Numbered from the stretch's first letter, positions 1-8,375 are shown. The stretch is DNA of 64,000 bases from an uncultured Collinsella sp. (GCA_902493145.1 CABUOA010000003.1:24459-88458), one strand, 5' to 3'. Numbers and translations are program-made. The notes: generated from the sequence alone by a model not told the origin.

Positions 1-125
1 CGCAACGTGCAGCTCTTGCCGCAACCCGAGGCGCCCAGCAGCGCCACACGCTCCTCGCCGGCATCGAGCCGAATGTCGAGGGTAAAGCCCGGATAGCGCT
101 TTTTGATATCCAGAACGAGCGACAT
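1..125 (-). CDS. modC: Molybdate ABC transporter ATP-binding protein ModC (partial, N-terminus only)
   Basis: Only the first 41 or so residues are in the window; the gene runs off the left edge. The translation starts at an ATG at 123-125 and reaches a Walker A motif GASGCGKS at about residues 31-38, preceded by a short beta-strand segment (MSLVLDIKKRYPGF) typical of ABC ATPases. It begins three bases after the stop codon of the modB permease, so it is the last gene of a modA-modB-modC operon. It would power molybdate or tungstate import by ATP hydrolysis at the cytoplasmic face. The identity as ModC rather than another ATPase rests on the operon position; the visible sequence alone only proves an ABC ATPase. 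Confidence 0.85.
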   Translation of the reverse strand, partial: MSLVLDIKKRYPGFTLDIRLDAGEERVALLGASGCGKSCTL

Positions 126-128
126 GGC

Positions 129-1571
129 TTATCGACCTCCCTTTGCGACCGCGCCATCGCGCATAAGCTCGGCCAGCGCCTCGCGATCGATACGCAAGGC
201 ATCACCGCCCACCGGGTCAAGCGAATCGCCCTGTCCGGCGAGCTCTTTGGCCTGCTTGCGCTCCGCACGGGAAAGGCCCCGCTCGCGATACTTTTGAGAA
301 TGCGCCGTGTACATGTTGATGAATAGGATGACCAGGAAGCTGAACGCTATTACGACCACGACCCAGAAGAGAGCCACCGACGTATTGCCGCCCATCCACT
401 CAAAGTAAATCGCAATGGGAATGGTCTGCGTAATGCCGGCGTAGTTGCCCGCAAAGAACAGCGTGCAGCCAAACTCGCCCATGGCACGCGCGAAGGCGAG
501 CACCGTGCCGGCGGCAATCGAAGGCCAGCCAAGCGGCATCATAAGCTTGGTAAAGATGCGATGCTCGGACCATCCCAGGGTTCGCGCGGCGTCGAGCATC
601 TGCGTGTCAAGGCTCTCGAAGGCTCCGAGCGCCGTGCGGTAGACCAGCGGAAACGACACAACGACAGCCGAAATGACCGCCGCGGGCCAGGTAAAGACGA
701 TCGAGATGCCGTGCGCGATGAGCCATTGGCCCACCCCGGTCGAGCGGCCAAACAGCATGAGGAGCAGAAAGCCGCAGACCGTGGGCGGCAGCACCATAGG
801 GATCGTAAAGACCGAATCGAGCAGGCCCTTGATGCGACTCGAGGTACCCATAGTCTTCCACGCGGCGAACAGGCCCAGTGCAAAGGCAATCACCAGGGCA
901 AGGCCGCTCGTTTTGATAGACACCCAAAACGGGCGGTAGTCGATGCCGCCTAAAAAGGAGGCCAGAGAGGTCAAGGGCCCCTGCTCATCCCGCAACACGA
1001 CAGACGATGCCTCTACCATTTGAGCGCTATCAAGCCAACGCGCGCCGCCCTTGGCATCACCCGAGGCCGATGCAATCACCACATAGCGGTCCCCATCCGC
1101 ACCACGCACATCAAAGCCATAGGTATACCCGCCGGCATCAAACGCTGTTTCCGCCGTGACATACCAAGGAAGATCAACGTCCCCTAGCTGCGCACCTCCC
1201 ATGGAGTTTGCGCTGTCGAGCTCGCAGACGAGGGCCTTGAGACCCGATACGCACTCGTTGTCCTGCGGATCCAATCCAAACTTCTCGACCGCCTTGGGCG
1301 ATATCCACACCACAACGCGATCGGCAGCAGGCACCACTACAAGGTCCACGTCCTCGTCAACGGGAAACCGGAAGCCCTCAGGCTGGCCCTCCATGGCACG
1401 AGCGGTCCCCTTGGCCAACCGCTCAAAACCCTCGATCCCATAGGAAAGCCCATGAGCGGTCGCAGCAACCTGGGCCCCGTCCTCAGCGTCCCCAGCAAAC
1501 GCAAATCCCGGCACCCAGCAAAGCGCGAAGGTCAAAGCACAGGCGACAAGCATGCGGAATCTATTAAGCAC
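129..1571 (-). CDS. modB: Molybdate ABC transporter permease ModB with an extra exported N-terminal domain
   Basis: Predicted 480 residues, about twice the usual 220-230 of ModB. The C-terminal part (from about residue 214) is a classical permease: five or so hydrophobic segments and the EAA-type loop DAARTLGWSEHRIF followed by AMGEFG. Before it lie a signal peptide (MLVACALTFALCW...) and about 190 residues of mostly soluble, acidic sequence that should face outside the membrane; I do not recognise this domain. A cytoplasmic tail of about 45 charged residues ends the protein. I chose the GTG at 1569-1571 because GGAG stands six bases upstream and it places the signal peptide at the N-terminus; the frame is also open from a GTG at 1638-1640 that overlaps the modA stop. 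Transports molybdate/tungstate delivered by ModA. Confidence 0.85.
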   Translation of the reverse strand: MLNRFRMLVACALTFALCWVPGFAFAGDAEDGAQVAATAHGLSYGIEGFERLAKGTARAMEGQPEGFRFPVDEDVDLVVVPAADRVVVWISPKAVEKFGLDPQDNECVSGLKALVCELDSANSMGGAQLGDVDLPWYVTAETAFDAGGYTYGFDVRGADGDRYVVIASASGDAKGGARWLDSAQMVEASSVVLRDEQGPLTSLASFLGGIDYRPFWVSIKTSGLALVIAFALGLFAAWKTMGTSSRIKGLLDSVFTIPMVLPPTVCGFLLLMLFGRSTGVGQWLIAHGISIVFTWPAAVISAVVVSFPLVYRTALGAFESLDTQMLDAARTLGWSEHRIFTKLMMPLGWPSIAAGTVLAFARAMGEFGCTLFFAGNYAGITQTIPIAIYFEWMGGNTSVALFWVVVVIAFSFLVILFINMYTAHSQKYRERGLSRAERKQAKELAGQGDSLDPVGGDALRIDREALAELMRDGAVAKGGR

Positions 1572-1639
1572 GAAAAGCTCCAAGCGAATACAAGGACGGA
1601 GTGAAACACAAAACGATGGAATTATCGCGCCAAGCCGCA

Positions 1640-2521
1640 CTACGCGGAAAGCTCAAAGCCGTACTTAGCCCAAATCTTCTGAGCCTTCTTGTTGGACAGG
1701 CAAAAGTCGATGAACGCCTTAGCCTCGTCGGCATGCTCGGAGCTCTCGGCAACGGCGCCCGGATACACGATGGGCTTGTGCGAGTCCTCGGGGCACACGA
1801 AGGCCTCCTCGATGCCGTTGTAGCGGTAGATGTCAGAGCTGTAGACAAAACCGGCAACGCAGTCGCCTGTAGACACATAGGCGGCGGCGGTACCAACTTT
1901 GTCTGCCAGTGCGACCTTGTCGGCGATCTCGGGCGCATACTCGCCGTCGTCGCCCTCGGTGCCGGTATAGAGGCCCACAGAAGCCAGCGCCTGGTTGGCG
2001 TACTTGCCGGCGGGAACGGTCTTGGCGTCGCCAATGGCGATCTTGCCGTCCAGATTCGCGACGTCGGCGATGGCCTCGACCTTGGTGTCGGAGCCCTCGG
2101 CACGAATGATCACGAGGTCGTTGACGAACATATCCTCACGCGTGTCGGCATCGACGAGCTCGACGGTCTCAGCGTCATCCATGGTGCCCTTGGAAGCGGT
2201 GATGAGCACGTCGACCGTGGCACCGGCACGCATCTGCTCAACGAGGTCGCCGGACGCCTTAAACTGCGTGTCGGCAAAGGTGGTACCGGTCTGCTCGGTG
2301 TAGAGCTTCTGAACCTCAGGCAAAGCCTTCTCGAGCGAGTTGGCAGCAAAGACCTGCAGCTCGACGGTTTCCTTCTTGGAAGAGGCCTTGGCGGAGCCGG
2401 CATCGGAGCCGGTCGCCTCAGGCTCCTTGTTGCCGGAGCAGCCGGCAAGCCCAAGGCCGGCAGCGGCGACAGTAGAGAGCGAGACGAATCCGCGGCGAGA
2501 AACCATATCGAACATGTTCAA
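1640..2521 (-). CDS. modA: Molybdate-binding lipoprotein ModA
   Basis: 293 residues. The N-terminus has a twin-arginine-like SRRGFV segment followed by a hydrophobic stretch and a lipobox LAGC, so it should be a lipid-anchored extracytoplasmic binding protein. The mature part carries family hallmarks such as FAANSLEKAL near residue 60 and the segment around DVLITASKGTMDDA, and ends with FIDFCLSNKKAQKIWAKYGF, typical of the ModA/type-2 periplasmic binding fold. It captures molybdate or tungstate and hands it to ModB. It is the first gene of the modABC transcript, preceded by a TATAAT -10 element and overlapping palindromes, and separated from upstream mogA by a terminator. Confidence 0.92.
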   Translation of the reverse strand: MNMFDMVSRRGFVSLSTVAAAGLGLAGCSGNKEPEATGSDAGSAKASSKKETVELQVFAANSLEKALPEVQKLYTEQTGTTFADTQFKASGDLVEQMRAGATVDVLITASKGTMDDAETVELVDADTREDMFVNDLVIIRAEGSDTKVEAIADVANLDGKIAIGDAKTVPAGKYANQALASVGLYTGTEGDDGEYAPEIADKVALADKVGTAAAYVSTGDCVAGFVYSSDIYRYNGIEEAFVCPEDSHKPIVYPGAVAESSEHADEAKAFIDFCLSNKKAQKIWAKYGFELSA

Positions 2522-2575
2522 CCCTTTCGGACCTTGTGCCCGGGTACCCCACCGCGGGCTTTATTCTGTAATTAA

Positions 2576-2627
2576 ATTATACTTCGGTGCGAATAATGAT
2601 TATGAGAAATTATTCTCTTCTGAGAAT
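2576..2627 (-). promoter_or_regulatory. Promoter and probable operator of modABC
   Basis: On the minus strand a perfect TATAAT lies at 2576-2581, but no good -35 hexamer stands 17 bases upstream. Instead the region is filled with overlapping inverted repeats: GAGAA-ATTA-TTCTC at 2604-2617, ATTCTC-TTCT-GAGAAT at 2612-2627, and GAATAAT/ATTATTC at 2591-2597 and 2609-2615. The position over the -35 region suggests binding by a regulator (a metal- or molybdate-responsive one is an inference). It does not obviously match the ModE consensus. Confidence 0.55.
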
Positions 2628-2670
2628 ATAGCTTCAGGCATGCCTACAGAATGCCGTCCCCTTGGGCGCA

Positions 2671-2705
2671 AATAAAAAGCGGAGCAGCCGTTCAGGTCGC
2701 TCCGC
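2671..2705 (-). terminator. Intrinsic terminator after moeA-mogA
   Basis: On the minus strand a hairpin with arms GCGGAGC and GCTCCGC (2679-2685 / 2699-2705) is followed by TTTTTATT (2671-2678), 15 bases after the mogA stop. It separates moeA-mogA from modABC. Confidence 0.85.
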
Positions 2706-2719
2706 CGCAGGTAAATCGC

Positions 2720-3199
2720 TTAGTTGGTATGTCCGCCGCCCGCTGTCATCTGAGCCGCATGCTCCAGCTGGTCCGCTATGGCCTCCCAGCTTTCGCGAGC
2801 GGCCTTCGTAGAACCGGGAAAGTTTACGACAAGTGTATGACCTCGTTGCATGCAAATAGCGCGCGAGAGCATGGCGCGGCGCGTCTTGGTCATCGAGTAC
2901 GCACGGATCGCCTCGGCAATACCCGGCACCTCGCGATCGCAGACGGCACGCGTCGCCTCGGGCGTCACATCGCGCATCGAAAGCCCCGTGCCGCCGCAGG
3001 TGAGCACGACATTGGCGTGGCACTCATCGGCGGCTTCCACAATAGCATCACCAATCTCGCTGACGTCATCGCGCACGACCACATGCGAGGCGACCGTCCA
3101 TCCCTGCGCCTCGATAAGCTCCTCGAGTGCGGCACCGGCCTCGTCCTGGGCAAGGTCCCGCGTATCCGAACACGTCACGATCGATATCTTCAGCTCCAT
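2720..3199 (-). CDS. mogA: Molybdenum cofactor biosynthesis protein MogA/MoaB
   Basis: 159 residues, the usual length for the MogA/MoaB family, which adenylylates molybdopterin to prepare it for metal insertion by MoeA. Visible motifs are SIVTCSDTRD at the N-terminus, VLTCGGTGLSMRDVTPEATR (the GGTG-containing molybdopterin-binding loop) around residues 67-86, and VNFPGSTKAARESW near the C-terminus. Start at the ATG at 3197-3199 because AGGAGG lies six bases upstream. It follows moeA with ten bases between them, so the two are co-transcribed. MogA and MoaB are hard to separate by sequence alone. Confidence 0.9.
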   Translation of the reverse strand: MELKISIVTCSDTRDLAQDEAGAALEELIEAQGWTVASHVVVRDDVSEIGDAIVEAADECHANVVLTCGGTGLSMRDVTPEATRAVCDREVPGIAEAIRAYSMTKTRRAMLSRAICMQRGHTLVVNFPGSTKAARESWEAIADQLEHAAQMTAGGGHTN

Positions 3200-3209
3200 A
3201 GCATTCCTC

Positions 3210-4472
3210 CTACAACACGGCGCCCTCAGGCAGGTCGACACGCACGACATCCACGACGTCGCCCGCCTTGAGCTCGCACGGACCTTCGTCAATACGCAAC
3301 AGGCAGTTGGCCCGCTGCATCGTGCCGAGCAACGCCGAATTCTGCGTCTTGGCCTCGGTCACCAACAGCTCACCGGTCTCGGAGTCGCGCAAAACCGTGG
3401 CGCGATCGAAGAAGCGGCGATGCTGTCGCTTTTTCACGCCGTGCGTGAGCGTCGCCTGCTGCACGGGACGCGCCCCCTCGGCAAAACCGCGCATCTTGCG
3501 AATCGCCGGGCGCGCGAGCATCTCAAAGCCCACATACGCCGCCGCGGGATTGCCCGAAAGCCCCAGATACGGCTTGCCGCCGAGCAAGCCAAACGTGATG
3601 GCCTTGCCCGGACGCATCGAGATGCGGTCAAACAGCACCTCGCCCTCGCGCCGGACGAGCGCCGTCACGAAATCGTAATCGCCCGCCGAGGCGCCACCGC
3701 TCGTAATGACAAAATCGCACTCCTGCACGGCACGATGCACCAGCTCGGCAATCGCCTGCTCATCATCGGGCGCAATGCCGTAGAACACGGGCTCGGCTCC
3801 TGCATCGAGCGCCTCGGCCATCAACGCCGACGAGTTGGAATCGCGAATCTGACCGCGCGCCGGTACCTTACTCGGCGTGACCAGTTCCGTCCCCAGCGAG
3901 ATAATGCCCACGCGCGGAGCGGCATGCACCTTCACGCTCGCATACCCGGCGCTCGCCAACAAGCCGGCGCCCGCCGGAGCCACGACCTCGCCGGCGTGCA
4001 TCACAACATCGCCGGCATGGGCCTCCTCGGCGGCAGAGCGAACGTTCTCCCCTACCTTGGCAGGCGCCGAGAACCTCACACGCGAACCCTCGTTGCCGTC
4101 ACCGACGAGCACATCGACGATCTCATACTTCACCACGGCATCGGCACCTTCGGGTACCGGCGCGCCCGTCATGATGCGGACCGTCTCGCCCGCGCCGATT
4201 GTGCCCTCAAACACATGGCCCGCAGCCTCGTGTCCGATAACGTCGAGCGTCACCGGCGCCTCGCCAGATGCCTGCGCCAAGTCCGCCGAGCGCACGGCAT
4301 ATCCGTCCATAGCGCTGTTGGCAAACGGCGAGATGTCGATATCGGCCACCGCATCCTCTGCCAAGGGAAGACCGGCGGCCTGCCACACGGGAATCTCGAC
4401 GACTTCGGTGCGATTCACGTGCGACAAGACGATCGCCTGCGCGTCCTCCAACGGAATGAGTTTCTCAGCCAT
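3210..4472 (-). CDS. moeA: Molybdopterin molybdenumtransferase MoeA
   Basis: 420 residues. MoeA inserts molybdate into adenylylated molybdopterin, completing the molybdenum cofactor. Diagnostic segments are DISPFANSAMDGYAVR near residue 40-55, GAPVPEGADAVVKYE near 110, VGIISLGTELVTPSK near 185, and FVITSGGASAGDYDF and GLSGNPAAAYVGFEML further on, followed by the C-terminal beta-barrel domain IV. The ATG at 4470-4472 has GAGG five bases upstream; an upstream ATG at 4487 lacks a site. First gene of the moeA-mogA operon, next to modABC, so uptake and cofactor assembly are clustered. Confidence 0.95.
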   Translation of the reverse strand: MAEKLIPLEDAQAIVLSHVNRTEVVEIPVWQAAGLPLAEDAVADIDISPFANSAMDGYAVRSADLAQASGEAPVTLDVIGHEAAGHVFEGTIGAGETVRIMTGAPVPEGADAVVKYEIVDVLVGDGNEGSRVRFSAPAKVGENVRSAAEEAHAGDVVMHAGEVVAPAGAGLLASAGYASVKVHAAPRVGIISLGTELVTPSKVPARGQIRDSNSSALMAEALDAGAEPVFYGIAPDDEQAIAELVHRAVQECDFVITSGGASAGDYDFVTALVRREGEVLFDRISMRPGKAITFGLLGGKPYLGLSGNPAAAYVGFEMLARPAIRKMRGFAEGARPVQQATLTHGVKKRQHRRFFDRATVLRDSETGELLVTEAKTQNSALLGTMQRANCLLRIDEGPCELKAGDVVDVVRVDLPEGAVL

Positions 4473-4648
4473 ATACACCTCTAGCATGCTGCGGCGCGCA
4501 ACAAAAGCGCCGATTCTTTATGTTTCTCTCAGTATAATCCCCCGACGCCTGCTCAAGACCTGGCCCGCGGCCGCGAATACATCTGTCGGCCGCAAGCCGC
4601 GAAACAAAACCAAAACCAACCTGCCGGTTTGTCACGTATGGCACGTTC

Positions 4649-4654
4649 TATAAT
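4649..4654 (+). promoter_or_regulatory. -10 element of the CLC channel gene
   Basis: Perfect TATAAT 30 bases upstream of the CLC start codon. A TTGTCA lies upstream but only 14 bases away, so the -35 is uncertain. The 211-base gap to moeA is a divergent promoter region; I see no fluoride riboswitch in it. Confidence 0.5.
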
Positions 4655-4683
4655 GCTCGTGTTGCAACCCAAAAGAGGAACGT

Positions 4684-6105
4684 ATGGCTTTTACCGACAA
4701 ACCCGAAAGCGCAAACGAGGCGCAGGATCATTCCCAGTCGCTCGACGACGGCGGCTTTTTCTCCCTTAATGACGTCATCATGGCAGGCAGGCAACAGCTC
4801 ACCCGCTCCGAGCATCTCTTGGCTGCCGACACGCGCCGCAACGCCCGCAACCTACTCGCGAGCGCCAAGTTGCTCGCGCTCGTCGTCATCGTCTCGCTCG
4901 CCATGGGCGTTGCCGCTTGGGCGTTTTTGGCCTCGCTGAATATCGCGACCGACTATCGCGAGCACCACGCGTGGGTCTACGCATTGCTTCCCGTTGTGGG
5001 CATTGCCACCGCATGGGTGTACAAAAACCACGGCCTTGCTGCCAAACGAGGCAACAACCTGGTCATCGACTCCGCTCTGGGCACACGCCTCATCCATATG
5101 CGCATGGCCGTCCTCACCTTCGTCTGCTCCACGCTCACGCACCTAACGGGCGGATCTGCCGGTCGCGAGGGGGCCGCGGTGCAGATTGGCGGCACCATCG
5201 CCAGCAACATCTCGAACCTCGCCCACCTCAAAAAACATGACCACCACGACCTCATGCTCGCCGGCATCTCGTCGGCCTTTGGCGCCGTATTCGGCTCGCC
5301 CCTTGCTGGAGCTTTCTTTGGCATGGAGATGTGCTTTATCGGCAAGATCGACTACACCGCGGGCATCTACTGCCTGGTCGCCTCGTTTACCGGCTACTTT
5401 ACGTCGCTTGCCTTGGGAACCGAGTACGAGGCGAATGTCATCGCCAGCGTTCCCAACATGACACCACGGACGGTTGTCATCGTTGTTATCAGCGCCATTA
5501 TCTTCGGCCTGACGGCACGCCTCTTTGCCTGGTCGGTTCGAACCGTCAAAAGCCTGTACGGTCGCTTTATCACCAATTACCTCGTCCGCGCACTCATAGG
5601 CGCACTCGTGGTTTTGGCCGCCTATGCCCTCCTCGATGCCTGGGACTACGCCGGCCTTTCCACGTGGCTTTCCGGCGCAGGATTTGCAGGTAACACCACC
5701 CTGGCGGACGCAGCCATCAAGTTGGTCGTCACAGCGCTTACCCTGGGCGCGGGCTTCCAAGGCGGCGAGGTCACGCCCCTGTTTGGCATCGGTGCGGCAC
5801 TCGGTGGCTGGATCGGTTGCCTTACCGGGCTTGACCCCAGTTTTCTGGCGGCTCTCGGCATGCTCGGCGTGTTCTGCGCCGGCCTCAACGTGCCCATCAC
5901 CACCTGCATGATGGCCATCGACCTGTTCCACGGCACGGCCGCCGGGTTCTTTGTCATCGTGGCCTTTATCAGCTACCTAACCGGCGGACACCGCGGCGTG
6001 TACCCTGCCCAGCGCATCATCTCACCCAAGCGCCGTTCGCTTATTGTGGATGAGGGCGGTACGGTAGCGGATGCTATCGAGCGCCACAACGACCTGATAG
6101 AGTAG
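4684..6105 (+). CDS. CLC-family chloride/fluoride channel or antiporter
   Basis: 473 residues, with about ten hydrophobic segments after a 60-residue soluble N-terminus. CLC signatures are visible: GSAGREGAAVQIGG near residues 157-170 (GREG, with the gating glutamate), a long segment around FGAVFGSPLAGAFFGMEM, and GFQGGEVTPLFGIGAALGG near residue 358, which replaces the GIFAP loop. Where Cl-/H+ antiporters have GSGIP, this protein has RGNNLVIDS. Loss of that serine is known for the fluoride-exporting CLC-F clade, so fluoride export is possible but inferred. Start ATG has AGAGGAA upstream. Expected to be a homodimer in the cytoplasmic membrane. Confidence 0.85.
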   Translation: MAFTDKPESANEAQDHSQSLDDGGFFSLNDVIMAGRQQLTRSEHLLAADTRRNARNLLASAKLLALVVIVSLAMGVAAWAFLASLNIATDYREHHAWVYALLPVVGIATAWVYKNHGLAAKRGNNLVIDSALGTRLIHMRMAVLTFVCSTLTHLTGGSAGREGAAVQIGGTIASNISNLAHLKKHDHHDLMLAGISSAFGAVFGSPLAGAFFGMEMCFIGKIDYTAGIYCLVASFTGYFTSLALGTEYEANVIASVPNMTPRTVVIVVISAIIFGLTARLFAWSVRTVKSLYGRFITNYLVRALIGALVVLAAYALLDAWDYAGLSTWLSGAGFAGNTTLADAAIKLVVTALTLGAGFQGGEVTPLFGIGAALGGWIGCLTGLDPSFLAALGMLGVFCAGLNVPITTCMMAIDLFHGTAAGFFVIVAFISYLTGGHRGVYPAQRIISPKRRSLIVDEGGTVADAIERHNDLIE

Positions 6106-6191
6106 ATGTAATAATCGCCGTGCAGCCACAATCGGGGGCAATTCGACCTGAGCGCGACCGCACCGTCATGCCACACGCCGGGAGTCGCCCC

Positions 6192-7154
6192 ATGCACGCA
6201 ACTGATTTTGGCCGCACGCTCATCATCGCCAACCCCGCCGCCCAGTCGGGCGCCGCGCGCGAGGTTGCCGAGCGCCTGCAGCGCTTTTTGGATATGACCG
6301 CGCGCGCATCCCAGTTTGACCTGGTGCTAACCGAGCACATGGGACACGCCAAGGAGCTTGCCGCACAGGCTCAGGGCTATCGCACCGTTATCGCACTCGG
6401 CGGCGACGGCGTGATCCACGAAGTCGTCAACGGGCTTATGACGCAAAAGGAGGACGCCCGCCCCGCTCTTTCCGTCCTGCCCGTGGGCTCCGGCAACGAT
6501 TTTGCCCAGGCGCTCGATATCGAAGATTTCTCCGGCAAGGATTTTGGTGCGCTACTCACCTGTGAGCTGCAGCGTCAGGACATCGGGCGGATTCGCTCAT
6601 GGAACCCCGCAAGCGGCAGCGGCGATGCGATCGTCGAGTATTACGACCAGACGCTCTCCGTCGGTATTGATGCCGCCATCGGCCTTGGCACCACCGAGCT
6701 GCGCAAAAAGACCGGCTTGACGGGTGCTCCGCTCTACACCCTTTCGGGACTTGAGCAGTTTGGCCTGCGCTATCGCAGCTACCCCATGACAGTCAGCTTT
6801 GACGGCGCGCCCGCCGAGCGCGTGAGGGCGATCATCATGGCGATTCAGCTTGGTCCTACCTATGGCTCGGGCTATCGCATCTGCCCCGATGCCGACCCCT
6901 GCGACGGCATGCTCGACGTCTGCTACGCCTGCGGCCCCGTCCCTCGCGCGGTAGCCCTGCCTATGTTCCTTTCGGCCAAGGACGGCCACCATACCAAGTT
7001 GCCACCGGTTCGCATGCGCCGCTGCCGCCATGCCGAGCTAACTTTTGAGGAGCCCGACTACCCCATCCAGGCCGACGGCGAGCCCATCGTCGCCTCGCGC
7101 ATCGAAGTCGACATCCTACCCGGCGCCCTCCAAGCCTGGCACCCCACCCGCTAG
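6192..7154 (+). CDS. Diacylglycerol kinase family lipid kinase (YegS/DgkB-like)
   Basis: 320 residues. The DAGK catalytic domain is clear: IIANPAAQSG at the N-terminus, the nucleotide-binding motif ALGGDGVIHEVVNG at about residues 67-80, and LPVGSGNDFAQAL at about 95-107. The C-terminal half ends in the usual IQADGEPI segment. Members phosphorylate diacylglycerol or related lipids at the membrane. Start set at the ATG at 6192, which has GGAG about eight bases upstream; ATG 6168 and GTG 6120 are in frame but lack a good site. It follows the CLC gene by 86 bases on the same strand. Exact lipid substrate cannot be told. Confidence 0.9.
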   Translation: MHATDFGRTLIIANPAAQSGAAREVAERLQRFLDMTARASQFDLVLTEHMGHAKELAAQAQGYRTVIALGGDGVIHEVVNGLMTQKEDARPALSVLPVGSGNDFAQALDIEDFSGKDFGALLTCELQRQDIGRIRSWNPASGSGDAIVEYYDQTLSVGIDAAIGLGTTELRKKTGLTGAPLYTLSGLEQFGLRYRSYPMTVSFDGAPAERVRAIIMAIQLGPTYGSGYRICPDADPCDGMLDVCYACGPVPRAVALPMFLSAKDGHHTKLPPVRMRRCRHAELTFEEPDYPIQADGEPIVASRIEVDILPGALQAWHPTR

Positions 7155-7175
7155 CAAGACCAGCGAAACAATCGG

Positions 7176-7556
7176 CTACTCGTCGCTCCCCGGCTTGCGA
7201 CGGTTGGCCTTTTTAATCGCGTTGAAGTGCTTGTCATTGAGCCTGCGCTGGCGAGAGCGCAGAGGCACCTTAGTCATTACGCGTCGGCGCGGTGGACGCC
7301 CGCGACGCTTCAGCTCAGCGCGCAGCTTACGCAGGCAGCTCGCGCGATTCTGAAACTGACTACGGCTCTCGCGCGCCGTCACAACAATCCCCGTGGGCCC
7401 ATGCTTCATACGCACCGCCGAGTCCGTCGTGTTCACGCCCTGTCCGCCCGGACCTGTCGCGCGAAACACCTGAACCTCGCAGTCGCGTGCCAACCTCTCG
7501 ACCGACATCTCGGCATAGCGCGCATACTCGCGCCATCCCATCTTGTTCTCGTCCAT
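7176..7556 (-). CDS. Peptide chain release factor-like protein (GGQ domain only)
   Basis: 126 residues. It carries the peptidyl-tRNA hydrolysis motif in ATGPGGQGVNTTDSAVRM at about residues 35-52, followed by a basic C-terminus (KKANRRKPGSDE). It lacks the codon-recognition domain of RF1/RF2, so it belongs to the small class I release factor-like group (ArfB/YaeJ or RF-H/PrfH-like), which rescue or act on stalled ribosomes. The ATG at 7554-7556 has GGAGGTG upstream. The leader directly abuts the xpt terminator, so it may be expressed by read-through or from a promoter inside that hairpin region. Which subfamily it belongs to is not decided here. Confidence 0.85.
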   Translation of the reverse strand: MDENKMGWREYARYAEMSVERLARDCEVQVFRATGPGGQGVNTTDSAVRMKHGPTGIVVTARESRSQFQNRASCLRKLRAELKRRGRPPRRRVMTKVPLRSRQRRLNDKHFNAIKKANRRKPGSDE

Positions 7557-7576
7557 ATCAGCACCTCCCCTCATAC

Positions 7577-7612
7577 AAAAAATGTGACAAAGGGAAAGTC
7601 CCTTTGTCACAT
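7577..7612 (-). terminator. Intrinsic terminator of xpt
   Basis: Minus-strand hairpin with perfect 14-base arms (7582-7595 and 7599-7612; core GTGACAAAGGGA) and a three-base loop, followed by TTTTTT at 7577-7582. It stands only about 10 bases upstream of the ribosome binding site of the release-factor-like gene. Confidence 0.9.
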
Positions 7613-7639
7613 CGCATACCAATCGCTTGTGTTGCGCGC

Positions 7640-8218
7640 TTAGGCGAAGGTGATCTCGCCGGTGTCGCAGTCCATATCGGCGATACGGGCCAGGCTCTCA
7701 ACGCGGAAGCCGCGCTCGCGGAGCTTATCGCCACCGCCTTGGAAGCCCTTCTCCACCGCGATGCCAATGCCGGCAACCTCGGCACCCGCAGCCTCGCAGA
7801 TCTTGATAAGACCCTCGAGTGCGCAGCCGTTGGCCAGGAAGTCGTCGATAATCAGGACCTTGTCGCCCTCGGACAGGAAGCGCTTGCCAACGATGACCGG
7901 GTACTCCTTCTGCTTGGTAAAGGAGTAGATGGTCGTGGCATACTGCTCGCCGTCGAGGTTGATGGACTGCGCCTTCTTGGCAAAGACCACCGGCACGCCG
8001 CCAAAATGCTGGGCTGCAATACAAGCCATGCCAATGCCCGAAGCCTCGATCGTCAGGATCTTGTTGATCTCGACGCCCTCGAACAGACGGGCCCACTCGG
8101 CGCCCATGTGGTCGAACAGCTCAACGTCGCATTGGTGGTTGAGGAAGGCATCAACCTTAAGGACGTTACCGGCCTTTACGATGCCGTCATGGCGAATACG
8201 ATCCTCAAGCTCCTGCAT
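7640..8218 (-). CDS. xpt: Xanthine phosphoribosyltransferase
   Basis: 192 residues, the normal length. It converts xanthine and PRPP to XMP for purine salvage. The PRPP-binding loop is visible as KVLIIDDFLANGCAL at about residues 123-137, and the N-terminal part VDAFLNHQCDVELFDHMG and ILTIEASGIGMACIAA match Xpt of Firmicutes and Coriobacteria. A single-gene transcript closed by a strong terminator. I looked for a purine riboswitch in the leader (8219-8340) and did not find one. Confidence 0.95.
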   Translation of the reverse strand: MQELEDRIRHDGIVKAGNVLKVDAFLNHQCDVELFDHMGAEWARLFEGVEINKILTIEASGIGMACIAAQHFGGVPVVFAKKAQSINLDGEQYATTIYSFTKQKEYPVIVGKRFLSEGDKVLIIDDFLANGCALEGLIKICEAAGAEVAGIGIAVEKGFQGGGDKLRERGFRVESLARIADMDCDTGEITFA

Positions 8219-8375
8219 GGCGCAACCCCTTCTCGCGGCAACGATACCGCGCGATTAATAAACGTTGTTCGATAGTCTACCACGGACCGACCCCCGCCCG
8301 CCCCACAAGCCGCATCGCACCACAAACGAGTCTTTTTGAGACGGCGCGAATCGTGGCAGACAGCCTCCCAACACG

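Noticed and set aside
4473..4683. Fluoride riboswitch upstream of the CLC gene
   Set aside because: Searched by eye for the conserved crcB-motif segments; none present.
8219..8375. Purine riboswitch upstream of xpt
   Set aside because: Conserved core segments of the purine aptamer are absent.
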